Assembly: GCF_000346465.2 (NCBI RefSeq)
Contig: NC_034014.1
Location: 12,433,911-12,497,910 of the forward strand
DNA from: Prunus persica
Lineage: Eukaryota; Streptophyta; Magnoliopsida; Rosales; Rosaceae
Direction of reading: 5' to 3'
Length of the DNA stretch: 64,000 nt
Positions 58,615 to 64,000 of this stretch are shown in pieces (positions within the stretch are counted from its first letter, which is position 1; each line of letters starts with the position of its first letter). Made by a program: the position numbers and the translations under genes. The notes under the pieces were generated by a model. That model did no database searches and was not told where the DNA came from. It saw only the letters and a program-made list of their open reading frames with translations.

Positions 58615-59142
58615 GACTATCTTTCAGCCATTTCCAAAATCGTTGGGTAATATTTTTTCAAAAATCGACCATTGATTGGAAATCATGGACCCGACCATTG
58701 ATTGGAAATCATGGACTCGACCATTTTGGTCACTTAACTTGTAAGCCCTCTTCCCCAAAACTTGGTGGACGAGAAATAGGCCTTCTCGAGTTGGAGACCA
58801 CTTGCCGAATTTTGGATCCTTGGATCCCACCGGAAGAATGGTCTTCCACACTAAATCTCTGACCCCAAAACTCTTGGCCTTGGTTTTCTTGTAGTATACT
58901 CGAGCCACCGCCTCTTTTGGGGCCTTTAATTTGTCTAAAACACCTAACCTAACCTCGTCGAGGTCGTCTAACTCTTGTGTCATGGCTTGCTCCTATTCAT
59001 CCTTACTCCATTCGGCATGAAGAATTACCCTTAGAGACTTGACCGAAATCTCAAGTGGTAAGATGGCATCGTGGCCGTAGGTGAGGGTGAATGGCGTTGT
59101 TCGCGTGGCAGACCTCTTCGAGGTTCTATACGCCCATAGAGA
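58615..59142 (-). pseudogene. Integrase C-terminus of element B1
   Basis: Minus strand from 59142: LWAYRTSKRSATRTTPF and TYGHDAILPLEISVKSLR, a TAG at about 58990, then YYKKTKAKSFGVRDLVWKTIL, FGKWSPTREGLF and AYKLSDQNGRVHD. The final INGRFLKKYYPT block is in another frame. The same order of motifs occurs at 8640-9150 in element A. A duplication of about 27 bp (CCATTGATTGGAAATCATGG, twice, 58663-58715) causes the frame change. Everything upstream (core, RNase H, RT, protease, gag) is missing; LTR sequence follows within 70 bp. Confidence 0.8.
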
Positions 59143-59959
59143 GTTGGAAAAAAGAGAATATCATTCCTTGGGATTATTATCGATAATTTTTTCCAAAATC
59201 CATTTTATCAATCAGTTTTAAAACTAAAGACCCTACTGATCTGCAGCAACTCAAATACCTTCAGCCGCAACTCCCCAAGGTTCCAATACTTCCAAATTTC
59301 GATCACCAAAACTATGGACTCCAGCCCAAAAGATCCAGTCGCAACAACGACACTCAACACCCGGTCGAGATCTCCAACAATCCAGACTGCGAACTCTGCA
59401 ATCCCTGCCTCCAAAACCGAGACAATTAGTTTTAAAACTAAAGACCCTCAGCCCGTTTTGCAACAATCAAATGCCTTCAGCCGCAACTCCCTAAGGTTCC
59501 AATATTTCCAAATTTCAACTGCCAAAACTATGGAATCCAACCCAAAAGATCCAGTCACAACAACGACTCAACACCCGGTCGAGATCTCCAACAATCCTGG
59601 CCGCGACTCTGCAATCCCAACCTCCAAAACCCGATTGAGATCTCCAACAGCCTCAACCGCGAGCTTCAACCATTCCAGCTGCGAACTCCAGCTACCTTCG
59701 AACTGCCCGGCTACGTCTCACAAGGCCTAACTTTTTCAGGTCGTGCCCAGCCGTTTCGCAAGCTCAGCTCCCCCAACGAACCTCGGCCACACCTTTAGCT
59801 CCAGCCCAGCCAATTCTCCAACAAAACCCGGCCGCTCCATCTGTCATTCAAACAAGGTCCGGCCTCGATCTCCAGGCAACAAAAATCCAGCCACAACTTG
59901 CCGGATCCTAGGACTCCAAATCTGACCGCCCAGCTCTACCAACCTAATTGCCCTCGAGT

Positions 59960-62930
59960 TGTAAGAACCCAAAACAAACCAAAACAAAATATCTAAAAAG
60001 AAAGAAAATATCTAAAAAGTAAGGAAAATATCTTCTAGCGAAAAGACTATTTTGCCCTCGCATTATTTAATAGGGGGAAAATTGACTTTTTAGTCGAGAA
60101 AGAATTTGGGCATTCCGCTTACGCCATTGTGTAGAGCGCGGCGAAACGAGTTCGTGGACACGGAGTAGACCCGGATCGGAGCTGTAACGAAGAAGATTTG
60201 GTCTAAAAATCGCGAAGGGCAAAACGGTAATTTGGTCAAAAAGTCAGATTTTTATATCTCTCTCTCTCCTCTCCCTCGTCAGTTCTCTCTCTCCTCTCTC
60301 TCTCCTTCCGCGCGACTTGGCCGTGCGACCCTTCGCCTTCTCGGCGACGGCCCGGCCACCACAGGCCGAGCTGATCTCCGCCGTGGGTACCATCGGGTCC
60401 GCCTCCCTCTCGCCGTCAAAACCTGACCGACCTCCACCCTTGGGCCGCTCGGAGTTGATCGGAAAACCATGTTTTCCGACGGAGATTCGTCCGAAACCAC
60501 CCGAACTTCCAGCTCGATTTTCTCCTTCAATTTTCCACCAAATCGGTCGAGTAAGGTATGGTTTCTCAGCTATTTTTCACGTTCTAGCTGATGGATGTAC
60601 GGGTTTCGATCGATTTTAGTCCTAAAGCGATTAATTTTTGACTTGAAATCTGGCCGAAACTTCGGCCGCCTAGAACTACTGTTTCTGGTCACTTTTTGGG
60701 GTTTGTCCAAGAACAAAAGTGACTCCAAATGGGGTGTTCTACCTAGGATAGGAATTTGGAGTCTTGGTTCCGAGATTTTTCGGCCACCCGAAAACGCTTA
60801 AGACACCCAAATCTGACCGCGCGTGCTGGGACGCGTGGGCGAGGGTGGTGGAGTAATTCTGTGCAGTTTTGTGACCTTCGTGTCGTCACGAGCGCGTAGG
60901 ATTTCGCGGATCTAGATTCGGAGTCCGTTTGAGCCCCGAACGGATTTTCCATATCGCGCGATCCGTGGGTGCAGTGTCGTCAAATAATTGGATCGCGCTG
61001 GATTTCGGATATGTCGGTCTACACGATCTCAGGATCGTGTAGGATTCAACGGATTGCGAATCGGAGTCCCGGATACTCCGAAATCGCGAACCCTGGGGCT
61101 AGGGTTTGGATTTTAAGCGATAACGCGATTTTGGCTAATCTGACCGTCCGTTTCGGACCAAAATCGCAGAACATGGTTCCTTCTCTGTAAGGAACCTTCA
61201 GAGGAGCCCAGATTGGCCATCGGAGGCCGTGGACCCACGGGGTCCCGGATCGGCCGATCTGGCAGCTTACCGCTTATTTATTTTTCGGGTCTCTTAAGGC
61301 CGGTCTAACTGTCCCAAAAAGCTAAGGTGGGCATAGAAGTAACCTGAAACGAGTGCACGTATTTCTAAGAGCCGGGGGCAGGGTGTTTAGTTGAAATTCT
61401 TTTTATTCAGCAGTTTATTAATTTAACTTTTATGGGTAATCAGGCACCAGGAGCCCGACAGGATTGCAAAAGAGACCTTCGAAGGGTCAAAGTAGCTCGG
61501 ACCATCTGTGAGTGGACTTTCATTCATGAATTATTTTATATAAATGAGTTATATAGAGGTTTTCCATAAATAAGATTTTATAAGTGATTTTATATAAAAG
61601 AGTTTTTATAAACGGGTTTATTTGACTAAATTCCTTATTTGATCTTGAGTAAGCTTTATTGTGTTTCCGAGCATGATTAATACAGAAATAGTTCTATGAG
61701 TTGTGTGCTACTTACTTTTACATGCTTAAGAGTTATAGAAAACAGATTTTGAGGCTTATGGCAGATGAAATAGCAGCACAATTTGAGATTTCAGTTATTA
61801 ATCAGATTTTTCTAAAGGAATTTATTTTAAAACCACCTCGTACCCATTTATTTATGGTGATTACCCAGAGTTGGACCGATGTCTACGGACGTCCAGTCCG
61901 ATTTCAGTTTATGTCAGTGCACTTGACTTTGCCTCACGAGTTACGGGGACGCTCGGACCGTGAGTGCCAGGATTTGCGGCTCGGCAGACTTGGTGTCCCG
62001 AGACCTGCCAGGATTGCGGCTCGGCTGACTCTGTGTCCCCGAGACCTGCCAGGATTGCGGATCAGGCTAACTACGGTCCCCTGCATCCTGCCAGAGCGAC
62101 TCGAGCTGACTTGGTGTCATCGAGGAATCTGCCGGCAAGATCAGGCTGATCATAGTCCCCTGATTTCGCCAGTTTGCGGCTCGGGTGGACTGCGTGGCGC
62201 CCGAGACCTGCCAGGGGAATTGACGGTTATGACAGGGGTACAAGTAGGTGGTATTTTCAAAGGATTTTCAACTCTTTTATTCAGTTATGATTTTCAACTA
62301 TTTCAAACCAGTTACTTTGATATTTGCGCCTTTTGTATCTTTATATAATTGTTCAGTGTTACGAAGCTATAGGCTTACGATTATATTTATTTTCAGATGA
62401 AAACCTTATATTAAACACAAGTGAACCTTAGCCGTACTTATCAAGTTATTGTTATGGGGGTTATTATGCTTATAAAAATTGTTTTCAAGAACATTATTTT
62501 TGTCCACTCACATTTTCAATCTGTTTTACGCCCCCAGGCCGTAGAAGTACGCGGGATCCACCACCGGGCATACATAGCTTCCGTGCCATCAAGAAAGGTA
62601 GAGTTTTGAAGAAAATCCTTGAAACCTCGAAAGCCTTAGAAAATGCTCTGATATCTAGTTGAAATTGAGAAACTAGAGTTGAGAATGGTTACTTGAGATA
62701 TTCTGGCAGTTGGTGTGAATTTATTGACTGTTTAACAGGCGGAAGAATTTGGGATTTGTCAAAATACAGGGGAGACTCTGCCGAATTTTCGGCAGAAGTC
62801 TAAGGGAAATTTGGAAAGAATTTCAAACGAGAAGGGTAAAAAGGTCTTTTGTGCCCGACATTAGCCAGATGTCGGACACGCACAGGATTCGACTCGGATT
62901 CCAAAGCGGAAATTGGGTCGGGTCCTGTCA
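59960..62930 (+). mobile_element. Solo LTR, about 2.97 kb, plus orientation, inside the B1 LTR
   Basis: It starts TGTAAGAACCC and ends GGGTCCTGTCA, with a perfect 5-bp duplication CGAGT (59955-59959 and 62931-62935). It is homologous as reverse complement to 46688-49441. No gag or pol sense is inside, so it is either a solo LTR or a terminal-repeat derivative. The GC-rich first kilobase and the minisatellite at 61950-62215 are features of this copy. Confidence 0.85.
61950..62215 (+). repeat. GC-rich minisatellite in the solo LTR
   Basis: About six diverged units of about 40-45 bp around GAGACCTGCCAGGATTGCGG. The 215-codon plus-strand ORF over it (61701-62348) is probably an artefact. Confidence 0.75.
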
Positions 62931-63022
62931 CGAGTGCAGCTCGTCTTTCATGCTTCTCTAATCCGGCCGCTTGCATTTTCAAAAGTTGCTCAACTTGGGT
63001 GAATTCTTACCACCCCAAAACA

Positions 63023-63187
63023 CTTTGCAATAATAATAATTAGATGTCTGTCAAGGAACCTCTGAGTTCTGCTCCATAGCCCTTTAAGTTGACGTCTTTG
63101 CAATTCCATGTTCTAGGCATGGTGAATGGTTGTTATTTTGGCCTTTATAAACCTTGACCTAGCCCGCTGCGAAATAATGCAAAATAA
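63023..63187. other. Flank of B1 and end of the next element's terminal repeat
   Basis: Starts CTTTGCAATAATAATAAT, probably the target site of B1. The stretch before the primer site has a TATA-like TTTATAAAC (63144) and would be the LTR or leader of the next element. Confidence 0.4.
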
Positions 63188-64000
63188 TGGTATCGGAGCT
63201 TTAGTTTAGCGCCTTAATAATATGATTATACTAGTAAAGTACCTTGAGGATAGAAGTCAATCAACACAATTGATAAAAACCAACGTTTTATAACCTATTA
63301 AAATTTTGTTAATTACCAGAATCACCAGTTAAAAACACTAAACCCTTTGCATGTTTGGCCCTTGGTGGACACCTATTAGAATAAAAGAAAGATTACAAGA
63401 ATTGAAGAGATAGAAAGCGGAATGCCAAATAGAAATTAGGTATGTAGAAGAATTGATAAAATCACCAGAAGTAGGTAATTATCCTGGAAGAAAATTAGAA
63501 GTACAGTGTATCATTTAGAAGTTTGTAAAGAATCCATAGAAGTATTTCAAGAGCATTTAGGCATCTTAAAAGAAAAAGGTGGACTTAGATAAATTTAATT
63601 ATATGATAGAGTACCTTAATTTAGAAATCAGTGAACAACAAAAGAAAAAATTAACTTTAGATAATAATACATTAGTTTGTTATTTTCCACAAAAAGAACA
63701 CAAACATCTATTACACAGTAGTAGCAGTCCCTTAGAAAATAGTATTGTTGACCTTTTAATTAGTCAAGCAGAAAGTGTAAAATTTGAGCACAACAAACAT
63801 AGAATAATTCAACAGTTACTAGAATATTTCCTTAAAATTAATTAGACAAAACTTAGACTATATAACATCTCAATTAGAAGATAATAATAAAAATATTCAA
63901 AGATTTCTTCGCAAGAAAGAAATCAAAGACCTTATAGATCTTATAGATAGCAAGTCAAAACAAATAGAATTCCAATCATTTGAAATTATTGAGCAATTAA
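63188..64000 (+). mobile_element. 5' part of a reverse-transcribing element with tRNA-Met primer site (LTR element or endogenous pararetrovirus), degenerate
   Basis: TGGTATCGGAGC (63188-63199) differs by one base from the tRNA-Met primer site TGGTATCAGAGC used by many plant LTR elements and by caulimovirids. Downstream is very AT-rich coding sense with Lys/Glu/Ile/Leu-rich, helix-forming product. A short open frame is at 63579-63845, and further sense in another frame follows it after a stop, running off the window edge. Upstream frames (about 63360-63560) contain several stops. There are no RT, protease or movement motifs inside the window, so the class stays open; the residue composition recalls first ORFs of pararetroviruses. 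Confidence 0.4.

Larger units (their letters stand above)
59205..63022 (-). repeat. Element B1 5' LTR (right copy), split by a solo LTR
   Basis: 59205-59959 and 62936-63022 together match the left LTR 42890-43722, including the two units of about 220 bp (59239 and about 59456 phases). It ends CCCCAAAACA at 63022, the TG end on the minus strand. The break contains the solo LTR 59960-62930. Confidence 0.75.

Noticed and set aside
59314..59730. Plus-strand ORF of 138 codons
   Set aside because: Same LTR sequence as at 43258; not conserved in frame between copies.
61701..62348. Plus-strand ORF of 215 codons
   Set aside because: It covers the minisatellite of the solo LTR and has no domain; the other copy of the LTR does not keep it.

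Overview
This window is nuclear DNA of a flowering plant. The reasons are GT-AG split genes, a plant-specific mitochondrial complex II subunit, a strictosidine synthase-like gene, and dense nested LTR retrotransposons of the Ty3/gypsy Tat type with MITEs, a SINE, Helitrons and a LINE. The protein sequences look eudicot, probably rosid; I cannot name the species. There is one 100-N assembly gap at 26191-26290.

Layout. (1) 1-14833: a minus-strand FAR1-like gene cut near its start by a 14.4 kb Tat-type retrotransposon, element A, at 380-14781. A has 1.45 kb LTRs that are about 97.7% alike by my count and a 5-bp target duplication CACAC. It carries degenerate gag, protease, RT, two RNase H domains and integrase on the plus strand, then a seven-exon antisense gene of plant-mobile-domain (PMD) type. 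(2) 14834-28710: a low-repeat island with two intact-looking host genes, a strictosidine synthase-like gene (four exons, 391 aa) and SDH6 (three exons, 148 aa). Between them lie a LINE tail, a tRNA-derived SINE and a 0.9 kb long-TIR (Mutator-like) element. (3) 29535-36700: a Tat fragment in which gag is fused by deletion to RNase H and a clipped integrase; exons of a broken host gene, possibly TONSOKU/BRUSHY1-like; a small Copia-like element flanked by a 241-bp host duplication with telomere-type repeats at one junction; and a lone LTR inserted in an exon. (4) 36727-41838: a tandem array of about ten units of about 0.5 kb, interrupted by an integrase fragment of another gypsy clade. (5) 42679-63022: a nest of two minus-oriented Tat derivatives, B1 and B2. 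Each keeps a spliced aORF-type gene on the plus strand. Two roughly 2.8-3.0 kb solo LTRs of one family sit in opposite orientations in B1, and a tandem Helitron pair sits in B2. (6) 63188-64000: a tRNA-Met-type primer site and AT-rich coding remnants of a reverse-transcribing element, either an LTR element or an endogenous pararetrovirus.

The most unusual theme is the antisense aORF gene, seen three times (A, B1, B2). Each copy lies between the polypurine tract and pol, reads against its element, and A and B1 have clear GT-AG exons. The A and B2 copies carry the PMD-like head; B1 keeps only the WW-containing part and the coiled coil. Element A has many stops in pol but young LTRs, so it probably moved with help from other copies. 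None of the retroelements looks able to encode a complete set of proteins.
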